Source: GCA-2683825 sp965662355 (lineage in GTDB: Bacteria > Planctomycetota > UBA1135 > GCA-002686595). Taken from it: a stretch of DNA of 40,444 bases. Positions within the stretch are counted from its first letter, which is position 1. Each line of letters opens with the position of its first letter. Under the pieces are notes generated by a model. The model did not search any database, was not told the origin of the DNA, and saw only the letters and a list, made by a program, of their open reading frames with translations. Below, piece after piece: positions 1 through 8,828 of the stretch. The translations under genes were made by a program, and so were the position numbers. The DNA lies in assembly GCA_965662355.1 (NCBI GenBank), contig CBFIHP010000032.1:1-40444 (forward strand). The letters run 5' to 3'.

Positions 1-47
1 GCGTGGGCCAGCAGGTTCAGCTCGCGGGTGGCCTGGGGGTCCTTCAC
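1..47 (-). CDS. 5' end of a coupled gene running off the left edge (unknown product)
   Basis: On the minus strand a GTG codon at 47-45 overlaps the TGA stop of the methylthiotransferase gene (46-44) in a GTGA arrangement. The same four-base coupling is used repeatedly elsewhere in this window. The frame stays open to the window edge and reads MKDPQATRELNLLAHA. Fifteen residues are too few to identify a family. The call rests on the overlap geometry and the open frame. The alternative is that this is simply non-coding sequence downstream of MtaB. Confidence 0.4.
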   Translation of the reverse strand, partial: MKDPQATRELNLLAH

Positions 48-1435
48 GGGATTGCGATCTCCTTGGCGTGGGCGAGGGGGCGGGCGATCAGCTCGATTTC
101 GGGGGTCACAGCGGCTCCCTGGGCCTGCGGGGCCTGCAGGGGCCCGCTCGAGGCCTTTTCGGTGGGGACGATTTCACAGTCCCAGAGGCCTTCGAGGGGG
201 ATTTCGGCCGTTTCGTAAGCCTCGGAGGGGATGCGCACCCGCTGATAGCGCCCGCAGAGCCCGATCGTACCCTCGAGTACCAGGGTTTCGCGCAGGCCGC
301 TCAGGCTTCGCCTGTACTCCTGGCCAAGCTCGGAGGCGAGCTCGGAGAGGGCGGCCCGGCGCTCGCGGACGGCCATCGGATCGACGGCGCCCCCGAGCTT
401 CGCCGGATTCTCGGCGGCGGTCCCGGGGCGCGGGGAAAAGGGGAACACGTGGATACGACAGAAGCCGGCTTCGCGCACCGTGGCGAGGGTGTTCTCGAAG
501 GCGCGATCATCCTCTCCGGGAAAGCCCACGAGCAGGTCCGCGGTGAACGCGGGCCGATCGAGCGTCTGGCGAATACGTGCACAATTCGCCAGGTATTCGG
601 CTGAATCGTACCAGCGGTTCATGCGCCGTAGCACATCGTCGTCGCCCGATTGCATCGGCATGTGCAGGTGGGCAGCGATGCGTCGGGGATGGCGCGACAT
701 GGCCTCCAGCACGGCCCCGCTCACCTCGGTGGCCTCGATCGACGAGAGGCGCAAACGCCAGTCGATTTCGCGCTCCAGTGAATCGCGCACGCTGATGCGA
801 CAGAGCTCGTCCAGGAGCACCCCGAGGTCCTGATCGAGCTCCCGGCCCCAGTGCCCGATGTGGATGCCACAGAGAACGATTTCACGGTGTCCACTTAAAA
901 GGAGGCACTCGACCTCGTGCGTCAGCTCTTCGATCGAGCGCGAGCGGCTGGCGCCACGGACGCTGGGGATGATGCAGAAGGCGCAGGACATGTCGCAGCC
1001 GTCCTGGATCTTCAGGAAGGCCCGCGTGTGCCCCACGAATTCGGTGATGCCGGCGGGAATGCCGAGTTCCTCCGGGTCGACGTCGAAGCCCAGCTCGCGC
1101 AGAAAATTGACCGGACGCTTGGCCTCGCCGTTGCCGAGCACCCACTCGACGTTGGGCAGGGTCCGCAAGAGCTCGGGTTCGCTCTCGGCCAGACAGCCCG
1201 TGACCGCGATGCGACAATCGGGCTTCTCCCGGGCCAGGCGGCGTACAAGCTGGCGTGCCTTGCGACCGGCCTCGGCGGTGACCGTGCAGGTGTTGATGAC
1301 GACCAGCTCGGCCTCGCGCTGGGATTCGGCGAGTCCCCGGCGCAGGAGGGCCGCGCGCAGGGTCTGGGTGTCGTATTGGTTCGCCTTGCAACCGAAGGTG
1401 TAGAAGCGAACGCGCTCGGGGGTAGGGGAGACCAT
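44..1435 (-). CDS. mtaB: tRNA-t6A37 methylthiotransferase, MtaB family
   Basis: Radical-SAM methylthiotransferase of 463 residues. The family adds a methylthio group to t6A37 in tRNAs reading ANN codons, in the cytoplasm. The N-terminal UPF0004 domain has its three cluster cysteines: C16 in TFGCKANQYD, C50 in VINTCTVT and C81 in VTGC. The radical-SAM CxxxCxxC motif is C147/C151/C154 (GCDMSCAFC). A TRAM-like tail covers roughly residues 400-455. The GCKxNQY signature favours MtaB over MiaB or RimO. I chose ATG at 1435 because homologues begin just before the first cysteine motif; the open frame continues to 1936 but would overlap the divergent lipoprotein gene. An alternative ATG lies at 1491. 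The neighbour on the left is coupled through a GTGA overlap. Confidence 0.92.
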   Translation of the reverse strand: MVSPTPERVRFYTFGCKANQYDTQTLRAALLRRGLAESQREAELVVINTCTVTAEAGRKARQLVRRLAREKPDCRIAVTGCLAESEPELLRTLPNVEWVLGNGEAKRPVNFLRELGFDVDPEELGIPAGITEFVGHTRAFLKIQDGCDMSCAFCIIPSVRGASRSRSIEELTHEVECLLLSGHREIVLCGIHIGHWGRELDQDLGVLLDELCRISVRDSLEREIDWRLRLSSIEATEVSGAVLEAMSRHPRRIAAHLHMPMQSGDDDVLRRMNRWYDSAEYLANCARIRQTLDRPAFTADLLVGFPGEDDRAFENTLATVREAGFCRIHVFPFSPRPGTAAENPAKLGGAVDPMAVRERRAALSELASELGQEYRRSLSGLRETLVLEGTIGLCGRYQRVRIPSEAYETAEIPLEGLWDCEIVPTEKASSGPLQAPQAQGAAVTPEIELIARPLAHAKEIAIP

Positions 1436-1490
1436 GGAGTCGTTGGGGGCGAGGCATCGTAGGCGGGTTACACTGGCGTGTTCCAGATCC

Positions 1491-2831
1491 ATGTCGCGCT
1501 CTACCGTGTTTCCCTCCCCGACCCGCTTCGTGGCGTCCCTCTCGGCGCTCTCTTTCGTGCTCACTTCCGCGTGTGGCCCGGAGACCTCCGCCGTTCTGGC
1601 TTCCAGCGAGAGCTCGGCTGCCGAGTCGGGGCGCGATCCCCGTCTGGACGACGCGCGCGTGGCGATCGAGAGGGGCTTCCCGGATGCGGCATGGACCCTG
1701 CTCGAGCAGGTCGGAGACGACGGACTGGAGAGTGGGCTGCTGCGCGCCCGCGCTTGCATCGTCGAGGGCGATGCCGTCGGTGCCATGCGCGAGCTCGAAA
1801 CCGTGCGCCCCTCCGCGGGCGCCGGGGGTGAGAGCCGTGAAGCCGAAGCGCACTGGATCGCCGAATTCCACGCCACCGAGGTCGAGATTCTGGCGGCCCT
1901 CGATCGCCTCGTAACGGCCCGCGAAAGCCTGCGCACGGCCTATGCCAGGGTCGGCAATGTGCCGGTGCTCGAACGCGCGCGGGGTGTGATCCTGCTGCGT
2001 ACGCCGGGGGCGGCCACGGAGGCTCTCGCGGCGCTCGAAGGCGCGTACGAACAATCGCCCGAGCTTCCCTTCCTCGGTTTTCCACTGTCCCAGGCACGGC
2101 TTCTCGTGGGACGCGAGGTTCTCGCCAATGATCCCGAACGTTCCCTGTCCCTGGTCCGCGCGGCTCTCGCCTATGACCCGCTGAACGCAGAGTTTCGCGA
2201 GCTCGAAGCCGAGGCCTTGAGTACGAGCATGCTCTTCGAGGAAGCCCTCGCCATCTACGAGACCCTGGAGCAGGACGGCAAGAGCTATGGCGACACACGC
2301 GCCCTCTTGCACCAGAAACTGGGCACGCGACTCCTGTTGCAAGGCCAACGCGACAAGGCCGCCGAACACTATGTTCGTGCTCGCGCGTTGGGCCTCGATG
2401 ACGAAGGACTCGGCTTCGGTGCCGATGTGCTCGCGACCAAGGCCTTCGAATGGATCGACACCGGCATCGCGGCTTTCGATGAGCAGCGCTACGACCTCGC
2501 TACCGACGCGTTCAAGGAAGCGCTCGTGCTGTCACCGAAGAACCTCGAAGCGCGCAATCACCTGGGTGTCGCCTACTTTCGCGCCGAGGATTATTCACGC
2601 GCCGCGAGGGCCTGGGCGACGGTGCTGAAGCAAGCCAAACACGACGAGATCACCCTGCCCGATCCCGTCCACCTGAATCTCGCCCGCGCCTGGCGTCTGG
2701 CAGAGAAGCACGACAAGGCGCGCAAGGTGCTGTCCGACTACCTGGACGGCACGCCCGAGGGTACGTGGGTCGATGCGACTCGAGAGTTGCTCGAGCATCT
2801 GGAGCTCGAGGAACTCGTCGGAGGAGAGTAG
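1491..2831 (+). CDS. TPR-repeat lipoprotein
   Basis: A 446-residue exported protein. It begins with a lipoprotein signal peptide: a hydrophobic stretch at residues 12-27 ends in LTSAC with C28 as the probable lipidated cysteine. The rest is helical and rich in alanine, leucine and glutamate, with tetratricopeptide-like pairs. The clearest pair is around residues 315-390, where DLATDAFKEALVLSPKN is followed by ARNHLGVAYFRAEDYSRAAR. TPRs mediate protein-protein contacts, so a scaffold role at the membrane is likely, but no partner can be named. I chose ATG 1491 over the upstream ATG 1434 because it puts the signal peptide at the N-terminus. It diverges from mtaB across a 55-base gap. Its stop lies three bases from the stop of the convergent FG-GAP gene. 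Confidence 0.85.
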   Translation: MSRSTVFPSPTRFVASLSALSFVLTSACGPETSAVLASSESSAAESGRDPRLDDARVAIERGFPDAAWTLLEQVGDDGLESGLLRARACIVEGDAVGAMRELETVRPSAGAGGESREAEAHWIAEFHATEVEILAALDRLVTARESLRTAYARVGNVPVLERARGVILLRTPGAATEALAALEGAYEQSPELPFLGFPLSQARLLVGREVLANDPERSLSLVRAALAYDPLNAEFRELEAEALSTSMLFEEALAIYETLEQDGKSYGDTRALLHQKLGTRLLLQGQRDKAAEHYVRARALGLDDEGLGFGADVLATKAFEWIDTGIAAFDEQRYDLATDAFKEALVLSPKNLEARNHLGVAYFRAEDYSRAARAWATVLKQAKHDEITLPDPVHLNLARAWRLAEKHDKARKVLSDYLDGTPEGTWVDATRELLEHLELEELVGGE

Positions 2832-2834
2832 GTC

Positions 2835-5573
2835 CTAGCGCTGGAAACGCATGGGTTCGGCGGCCGTGTAACGCAACGCCAGGTACATGCGTTGCGGGTC
2901 GAGATCGGCCATGACTGCGCCTTCGCCGTCGCACGGGGTACCGTCGCGGAAGCTCAGGCCGCCCCGTAGGTTGATGGGGCTCTCCCCCGGGGAGCCCAGC
3001 GGTGCGGCGATGTTGGTGGCACGCAAGCTCGCGATTCGGGCGACCGCGCGGTAGACGCGGTTCTTCGCCAGCTTGAAGGCGCGAATGAACGAGGTCCGGT
3101 TGTTGCGGGCCCTCGTTTCGAGCACGTCCTGATAGACCGCGACGGGGTTTTCGGAGTCGGTCACGTCCCACACGAGGAAGTTCGCGCTGCGCGTGCCACA
3201 GGAGGCCGCTGCGCTTGTCTGGCCGTCGATCAGGATCTCCTTCACGAGCACGGAATGCGTTGCGCCCAGGGTGTCGAACTCGATGCCGGCCCAGTGATCG
3301 GAACCCGGCGCCGGCTGCGGCTCCGGGGGCCCAAGCGTGGGGGTGGGCAGGACCAATCCGCCGCCGGTGACTTGCAGGCGATGGGAATGACCATGGGCGC
3401 TCGGGCCGTAGGTGACGCCATCGCGAATGATCTTTCCGCTGCGGAAAACCTGGAGCTCGCGGTTCTGCAACGTGGCGAGATCGATGCCGCCCAGTGCCGG
3501 ATTGATGTGCTTGTCGATGCGGAGCACGCCCCGATCCTGGCGGCTCGGGAAGTCGACCACGACATCGAACACGATGCCCTCGGCGGGCGCTTCCGCATTC
3601 GGTCCCGGCGGCAGGGCGAAATGCAGTGCGTATTCGTTCTGGTTCAGGTAGCCACCGGCCGACGAGACGAAGGCCTTGAAGCGTTTGCCCTTGGGGATGT
3701 GGCGCAAGACGATCTCCACGTTCGCACCGTATTCCGTCTCGAGCCCACGGGGCACGTCGTCCGCATCGCGCAACACGCGCACGCGCACGTAGGGCTTCTG
3801 CGATGGGGGGGTCTCGGGCGTGTACGTGTGGTTGTCGTAGAAGCGTCCGTTGCTCATCCAGTTCCCGAGCGCGCAGTCCACGTCGCCATCGAGATCCCAG
3901 TCGCCCCACGAGGGCGTGGCGTTGCGCCGATGCGCCAAGGGGATCATTTGCGTCGCAATCGAGAAGTGGCGTTGTCCCGTTTCCATATACATGTTGCGGC
4001 GGAACACCTGGCGCGTCGTGAAGTCGATATCGCCGTCGTTGTCCCAGTCCGCGGCCGAAAGCCCCAGGGTCAGTCCGGTGAAGGGCTCGTCGACGATGGT
4101 GTCCTCCAGGAAGAAGTGTCCATCGCCCTGGCATTCCCAGGTGGTGACACCGAGGTCGTTGTAGACGATGAAGAGGTCGTAGTCCCCGTCGAGGTCGTAG
4201 TCGAAGAAAGCAGCACCTTCGTCGAGGCGGCGTCGATAGCCGATGCCCGATCCTGCGGTGATCATGTCGTCGAAGTCGGGCTCGTCGATCGAGTTGTTCT
4301 GGTACATGACCCCGTTGCTGTACAGATCGATGTCGCCATCGAAGTCCGCGTCGAGAAACTGTGCGCCCTCGGGCCGCGCGGTCATTGGAGGGTTGTTCAG
4401 CCCCGCCTCGAGGGATGTTTCCAGCAGCCTGTATTCACCCGTTTCATCGGGACCGAGGTTTTCCCAGAAGTAGTTCCCCGGTCCGCCCGCCGAGCCCGGA
4501 TAGACGGGCAGGAACATGTCGAGATCGCCGTCGTCATCGACGTCCCCCCAGCAGATCGTCTCGGCCGGGACGGAACAGGGTTGGATCTCGAACAGGTAGG
4601 GGTCGAGGGCGATGTCCACGAAGTTGGCGTCCCCGAGGTTCTTCAGGAGGTGTGTGCAGCCGGAGCGGGTTTCCGTGCCGATGTCGGGCAAGCCATCGTT
4701 GTTGTAGTCGCCGAAGGACGAGCCGTAGTGCAATCCGAAATTGTTGATGAGGCTGTCGATGTCGGTCGCCAAGACCCAGTTCTCGCCCTGCAGGTTGCGC
4801 AAGAGACGTCCGGACTCCTGGGAGTAGATGTCGATATAACCATCGGCGTCGAAGTCGCCAAAGGAGACACCGTTCGTGGGGCCGAAGTTCACGCCGTTGA
4901 CCCAGGGCTCTTCGGTGAAGAGCGAAAGCGGAACGTCGGGCGGTCCCACGAGCTGTTCCTCCTCGCCGATGCGATAGGAAAAGCGCAGGCCGAGATCCAA
5001 CCCAGCAGGGATGTCATCCATCATCCAGACCAGCCGACAGATCTCCGCCGGTCGCGGAACGTCAGGCACGAAGTCCGGCGGGAAGTTCCAGCCTGCGCTG
5101 CCGAACTGACGCCACTCGCGGGAGTACATCAGTGCCGAGAGCACCTCGTCGCCCTCGTTGACGAAGCGCACGAGCCCCAAGAGGAACGTCCCGGAGGGGG
5201 ACACCTCGAGGGTCGTCTCCACGCGCAAAGACCCGTGCCGCACAATGGAGATGCAACGCGCGTCTTCGAGGCTGAAGGTCACGGGTTCGACCGAGGGGCG
5301 TGCGCCCCAATCCGGGCTGTTGCCACAGCCCGCGACAACCCGCGGGACTCCGCCTTCGAGGTACTGGATTCCGTACCACTCGTCGAAACGACCCTGTAAC
5401 AGCGCTTCGGGTCCGTCCTGGGTCCGCAGCCCCTCGGGTGGAGCCGCCACGAGTACGCCGACGGCGTTGGCCTCGGCGCCGGCGAGTTCCGCGCCGCTTC
5501 GGAGCGAGATCTTCTGAGCGAAGAGGGGGGCGGCCGTCAGCAAGAATGCGGTAGTGAGAAAGCGGATGAGCAT
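2835..5573 (-). CDS. Secreted FG-GAP (VCBS) repeat protein with ASPIC/UnbV-like domain
   Basis: A 912-residue exported protein with a signal peptide (MLIRFLTTAFLLTAAPLFAQ). Residues about 30-220 form an unassigned beta-rich region. From about 235 to 590 there are at least seven FG-GAP-type repeats carrying the Dx[DN]xDGxxD calcium loop, for example GDFDADGYIDIY, GDYNNDGLPDIG, GDVDDDGDLDMF and DYDLDGDYDLF. This predicts an extracellular calcium-stabilised beta-propeller. Residues about 593-690 resemble the ASPIC/UnbV domain (YGANVEIVLRH, then SSAGGYLNQNEYALHFALP). A further C-terminal domain of about 170 residues, with two cysteines, is not recognised. The start is supported by AGAAGGG just upstream of the ATG. 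The propeller suggests carbohydrate or protein binding at the cell surface; no enzymatic role is visible. Confidence 0.88.
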   Translation of the reverse strand: MLIRFLTTAFLLTAAPLFAQKISLRSGAELAGAEANAVGVLVAAPPEGLRTQDGPEALLQGRFDEWYGIQYLEGGVPRVVAGCGNSPDWGARPSVEPVTFSLEDARCISIVRHGSLRVETTLEVSPSGTFLLGLVRFVNEGDEVLSALMYSREWRQFGSAGWNFPPDFVPDVPRPAEICRLVWMMDDIPAGLDLGLRFSYRIGEEEQLVGPPDVPLSLFTEEPWVNGVNFGPTNGVSFGDFDADGYIDIYSQESGRLLRNLQGENWVLATDIDSLINNFGLHYGSSFGDYNNDGLPDIGTETRSGCTHLLKNLGDANFVDIALDPYLFEIQPCSVPAETICWGDVDDDGDLDMFLPVYPGSAGGPGNYFWENLGPDETGEYRLLETSLEAGLNNPPMTARPEGAQFLDADFDGDIDLYSNGVMYQNNSIDEPDFDDMITAGSGIGYRRRLDEGAAFFDYDLDGDYDLFIVYNDLGVTTWECQGDGHFFLEDTIVDEPFTGLTLGLSAADWDNDGDIDFTTRQVFRRNMYMETGQRHFSIATQMIPLAHRRNATPSWGDWDLDGDVDCALGNWMSNGRFYDNHTYTPETPPSQKPYVRVRVLRDADDVPRGLETEYGANVEIVLRHIPKGKRFKAFVSSAGGYLNQNEYALHFALPPGPNAEAPAEGIVFDVVVDFPSRQDRGVLRIDKHINPALGGIDLATLQNRELQVFRSGKIIRDGVTYGPSAHGHSHRLQVTGGGLVLPTPTLGPPEPQPAPGSDHWAGIEFDTLGATHSVLVKEILIDGQTSAAASCGTRSANFLVWDVTDSENPVAVYQDVLETRARNNRTSFIRAFKLAKNRVYRAVARIASLRATNIAAPLGSPGESPINLRGGLSFRDGTPCDGEGAVMADLDPQRMYLALRYTAAEPMRFQR

Positions 5574-5637
5574 CCCTTCTCCGTACCACAGCCAACGGTA
5601 GCCAGGGCGCTCTTTCGACGTTTTCGCTCAACACACC

Positions 5638-5655
5638 GGGCGCCGAAGGCGTCCC
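5638..5655 (-). terminator. Possible hairpin terminator after the TPR gene
   Basis: On the minus strand a short GC-rich inverted repeat (GGGACGCC, TTC, GGCGCCC, with one bulged base) lies about 45 bases beyond the stop of the TPR gene that ends at 5701. There is no strong T-tract, so intrinsic termination is uncertain. The rest of the 127-base gap 5574-5700 carries the Shine-Dalgarno of the FG-GAP gene and nothing else I can identify. Confidence 0.3.
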
Positions 5656-5700
5656 TTGATCCAGAGTTGCAAGCGCTACGAAAGACCAGCGCTTGGAGGC

Positions 5701-6831
5701 TCAACGCAGGGCCGCTTGGCCGCCGAGCTTCCTGTAGATGGCGTAGCGCTTCTTGGCCTCGGTGGGCGCCGCGTGACGCAGGAGGATCCGGGCGAGTTCG
5801 ACGTGGGCTTCGAGGTAGCGCGCGTCCATACCGGCCGCGGCGCCGAGCAGCGCTTCGTAGTCCAGGCGTGCGCCGATCAGATCCTCGCGAGCCAATCGCA
5901 GTCCGGCGCGATTGGCGCGTGAGGGGGCGTGCTTCGGATCACAGACGAGGGCTCGCGAATAGGCGCGTTCGGCTTCCTTTGCCCGACCCAGGTGTCTTTC
6001 CGTCTCGCCCAGATGGAACCAAGCGCGGCAAAAGTTCGGGGCACTCTGTGTGAGCCTGGAGAGGACCGGGCGGGCCTCGTCGAATTGCTCGGCTTCCATC
6101 CAGAGCAGGGCCAAACCCAGCTGGGGGAGTTCAGCCGTGGGGTCGCGTCGGCACTGGAAGCGCCGGGCGACCAGAAGCTCGTGCCAGCGACGATGCCTCT
6201 TCGCCTCTGCGAGACAGGCATGGGCCGTTTCCGCGTCGTCCCTGCGCAGTGCCGCATCGGTGCGAATCTGCCAGGCGATCGCTGAATCGCGACCGCGGGG
6301 AGCCCGTTGCAGATAGTTGCGCGCGGCGCGCTCGGCGTTCTCGTAGTCCTGCAAGCGCGCGTGCGTGCGAGCGAAGAGCATCCAAGCTTCGGGATGATCC
6401 GGATAGCGCATGCGCGTTCCCTTGGTGTCCTTGACGACGAGCGCTTGCGAAGCCTCGTGCAGGGCGTCGCGCTCCAAAGCGAGGCGCGCTCGTTCGATCG
6501 CGACCCGTTCGAACTCGCGTACCGTTCGGGCACTGGAGAGGAGCACTTCCGCGTCGCGCAGTGCCCCGGTCTCGATCGCTGCCCGAGCGACGATGGCGAT
6601 CGCCCGGCCATCCGCCGCGAGCGCACCGCCCTTGCGCACGTGGGGGAAGAACTCCTCCGGGATCTGCGAGGTCGCGCGCAGTTCGACGAGCTCTTGCAGC
6701 CGTCGTCCGAGGGCTGCGACCGGATCTTCTTGCGTCACCTGGAAAGGCGTCGTGCCCGTGCCAAGGAAGAGGGCGAGCAAGCCGATCGAAGCGACGTATC
6801 GGGGGGCTCTTTCCGCAATGCTCGTTCTCAA
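5701..6831 (-). CDS. Exported TPR protein coupled to the CRTAC1-like gene
   Basis: A 376-residue protein starting at TTG 6831. That codon overlaps the TGA stop of the upstream gene (TTGA, 6831-6828), and GGAG at 6840-6837 is correctly placed. The start yields a signal or anchor segment at residues 11-28 (RYVASIGLLALFLGTG). The remainder is a chain of tetratricopeptide-like helices, clear at residues about 120-370 (NFCRAWFHLGETERHLGRAK, then AERAYSRALVCDPKHAPSRA). The same frame is open to 8259, but that part is the shadow of the FG-GAP gene. The tight coupling suggests the TPR protein and the FG-GAP/ASPIC lipoprotein are made together and may interact. A FG-GAP/ASPIC gene next to a TPR gene is a recurrent arrangement in planctomycetes and related bacteria; the function is unknown. 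Confidence 0.82.
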   Translation of the reverse strand: MRTSIAERAPRYVASIGLLALFLGTGTTPFQVTQEDPVAALGRRLQELVELRATSQIPEEFFPHVRKGGALAADGRAIAIVARAAIETGALRDAEVLLSSARTVREFERVAIERARLALERDALHEASQALVVKDTKGTRMRYPDHPEAWMLFARTHARLQDYENAERAARNYLQRAPRGRDSAIAWQIRTDAALRRDDAETAHACLAEAKRHRRWHELLVARRFQCRRDPTAELPQLGLALLWMEAEQFDEARPVLSRLTQSAPNFCRAWFHLGETERHLGRAKEAERAYSRALVCDPKHAPSRANRAGLRLAREDLIGARLDYEALLGAAAGMDARYLEAHVELARILLRHAAPTEAKKRYAIYRKLGGQAALR

Positions 6832-8663
6832 AACGTCTCCTCGCGCACGATGCCCCGAGCTTCGGTGATCCACAACCGACGATTCGCGGCGCCTCCGGGA
6901 ATCTCCTCGCGAAGCCCGGAGGCCCACAGGATCGTGAGTCCTTCCAGGCGCTCGTCCACGCCGAGCCCGAAGGAGAGAAAGGGACTGGAGGCGGATTGGA
7001 AGCCACGCGAGGTGTGCACCTCCTGAACGAGCGGAGCCGTTGCGATCCCCGCCGAGGCGCGCCGCAAGATCACCCGTGTTCCCATCGCATCGCGCGGCGT
7101 CTTGCGGCCTGCGGGACCCGGGGTTCCCGATCCCGTGAGTCGCAACTCGAGGCGCTTGGCCCCTGGATCCAGACGATTGATGCCCAGGGCGCAGGGCCCG
7201 TCGATGCGCGTGATCAGAAGATCCGGTGCGCCGTCCCCATCGACGTCTCCGACGGCCGAGCCGCGCGAGCCACTCGGTGTTTCGAAAATCGCGCCTTGCA
7301 CGGCAAGGGCTCGCGCGTCCCCGTCGCCATCGAAGGCGAAGAGCGAATCGACCTGCGCATAGCTCGTGTTGGTGCGCTCGGTGTCCGCCTGTGGATAGAC
7401 GTGGCCGTTGGCCGTGTACAGCTCGAGCCGGCCGTCGCCCGTGAAGTCGACGAGGTGCGCGCCCCATGACAGGTAGGGCCGGGTCACGTGGGCCAGGCCG
7501 CTGCGATACGTTGCACACCCAAAGCCGATCCTCGCGCCCAGGTAAAGCTGGGTCGGCTCGTCGGAGAAGTTCGTGACGGCGAGGTCGAAGAGCCCGTCCT
7601 GGTTCACGTCGCCCACCGCGATCCCCATGCCCGCCTCGGAGGCGCCGTCGGGGTTGACCGCGACCCCGGCCGCGAAGCCCAGCTCTTCGAAGAAGCCCAG
7701 GGTCTCGAGCCGATTGACGTGGAGCCGATTCGGCTCGCTGTCGATGGCCACGTAGAGATCGGTGGTCCCGTCGAGATCCGCATCGAAGGCCGCCACGCCC
7801 AGGGTGTAACCCGGCTTCGTCTCGCGCAGCCATTCCGCGCTCCTCTCGCGGAAGCTGCCATCTCCCTCGCCACGAAAGAGCGCATCCGGCTGGGCTTGCA
7901 TGCCGCGTGGGCCGCAGAAGACATCGAGGCCCTTCCACCAGCACGGAAGCCCGAGCCCGCTCGTCTCGTCCGAGCCACCGTTGAGTTCGACGAGGGGGGG
8001 GGCCTCTGGGTCGAAGGCCACGTAGCGTCCGGCGAAGAGATCGAGGAAGCCATCGCCGTCCGCGTCGAAGAGGGCCAGGCTGGTGTGCCACAGAGCGACG
8101 CCGTCCTCGTCCTTCGCGTCCGCGGCGACCGCTTGGGCCTGGCCCATACGGGCCTCTTCGGGGTGCTGGAGCAGGACATCGAGGGCGCCAAAACCGCCCG
8201 CGACGAGGTCGCTGCGACCGTCGCCATCGATGTCCCCCGCGGCCAGCCCCGTCCACCACGCGCGCTTCGCCGGAGACGCCGTGGCCCGGAAGCGTCCGCC
8301 ACCCTGGTTCTCGTAGAGCGCGAGGCTCGCTCCTTCCCCGGCCGCGAAGGCTGCGATGCTCTCGACGCCCTGACCGAAGGCCGCGTCGAGGTCGCCGTCC
8401 GCTCCCAGGTCGAAAAGGGCGCAGCCGGCCCCGTTGGCCTCGAGAAGCGTGGGTTTCCGGGGGGAGCCGGAGACGTTGGCGTAGTCGAGACCGAGCTCGC
8501 CGGCTTGATCGGGGAAGGCCCGCGGAGGAGCTGGGGCTCCGTCACTGGAGGGCTCGGGGGCGGAAAGGCCGTCGCCCGTGCCGCAGGCCGCAGCCGAGAG
8601 GGCCAAGAGAGCGGATGCGAGCACTCGGGGAGAGGTTCCCCCCTGGAAAGTCCACTGGTCCAT
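6828..8663 (-). CDS. CRTAC1-like FG-GAP/ASPIC-UnbV lipoprotein
   Basis: A 611-residue exported protein. The N-terminus has a lipoprotein-like signal (RVLASALLALSAAACGTG, C27 the likely lipid site). About eight FG-GAP repeats follow, each with a calcium loop: DLGADGDLDAAF, DIDGDGRSDLV, DADGDGFLDLF, DADLDGTTDLY, DVNQDGLFDLA, DFTGDGRLELY and DVDGDGAPDLL are the clearest. The C-terminal 110 residues are an ASPIC/UnbV domain (MGTRVILRRA, then HTSRGFQSASSPFLSFGLG). This order is that of CRTAC1-type proteins, predicted to be a secreted calcium-binding beta-propeller. I chose ATG 8663 because it places the signal peptide at the N-terminus; the frame runs open to 9236. Its stop overlaps the TTG start of the TPR gene by four bases. 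The substrate is unknown. Confidence 0.88.
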   Translation of the reverse strand: MDQWTFQGGTSPRVLASALLALSAAACGTGDGLSAPEPSSDGAPAPPRAFPDQAGELGLDYANVSGSPRKPTLLEANGAGCALFDLGADGDLDAAFGQGVESIAAFAAGEGASLALYENQGGGRFRATASPAKRAWWTGLAAGDIDGDGRSDLVAGGFGALDVLLQHPEEARMGQAQAVAADAKDEDGVALWHTSLALFDADGDGFLDLFAGRYVAFDPEAPPLVELNGGSDETSGLGLPCWWKGLDVFCGPRGMQAQPDALFRGEGDGSFRERSAEWLRETKPGYTLGVAAFDADLDGTTDLYVAIDSEPNRLHVNRLETLGFFEELGFAAGVAVNPDGASEAGMGIAVGDVNQDGLFDLAVTNFSDEPTQLYLGARIGFGCATYRSGLAHVTRPYLSWGAHLVDFTGDGRLELYTANGHVYPQADTERTNTSYAQVDSLFAFDGDGDARALAVQGAIFETPSGSRGSAVGDVDGDGAPDLLITRIDGPCALGINRLDPGAKRLELRLTGSGTPGPAGRKTPRDAMGTRVILRRASAGIATAPLVQEVHTSRGFQSASSPFLSFGLGVDERLEGLTILWASGLREEIPGGAANRRLWITEARGIVREETF

Positions 8664-8828
8664 CCCAGGTACTGTACTGTGCCGTTGACCGCGAAGCCCC
8701 TCGGCCGGTAACCTCGTCGGATTCTTTGCCGCCGGTTCGGCTTTCCATGGACGCATGCTCCCGTATCCCGGGCCGCGTTCGCAGGGGAGGGAGCATCGTG
8801 GCGGCAATCCAAAGGCGACCCGAGTTCC

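Noticed and set aside
1436..1936. N-terminal extension of MtaB to 630 residues
   Set aside because: The extra residues are serine/arginine-rich and lie over the divergent lipoprotein gene. Family members start near the first cysteine motif.
882..2369. A 495-codon open frame on the minus strand
   Set aside because: It overlaps both mtaB and the TPR lipoprotein gene in another frame. It has no recognisable domain, and both overlapped genes have strong family signatures.
3255..5399. A 714-codon open frame on the plus strand
   Set aside because: It lies wholly antisense to the FG-GAP gene, whose calcium-loop repeats are clearly coding. The antisense product is rich in valine and glutamate runs typical of a high-GC shadow frame.
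6832..8259. Upstream extension of the TPR frame giving an 852-residue protein
   Set aside because: The extension is arginine-rich out-of-frame translation of the CRTAC1-like gene. The TTG at 6831 has a Shine-Dalgarno and gives a proper signal segment.
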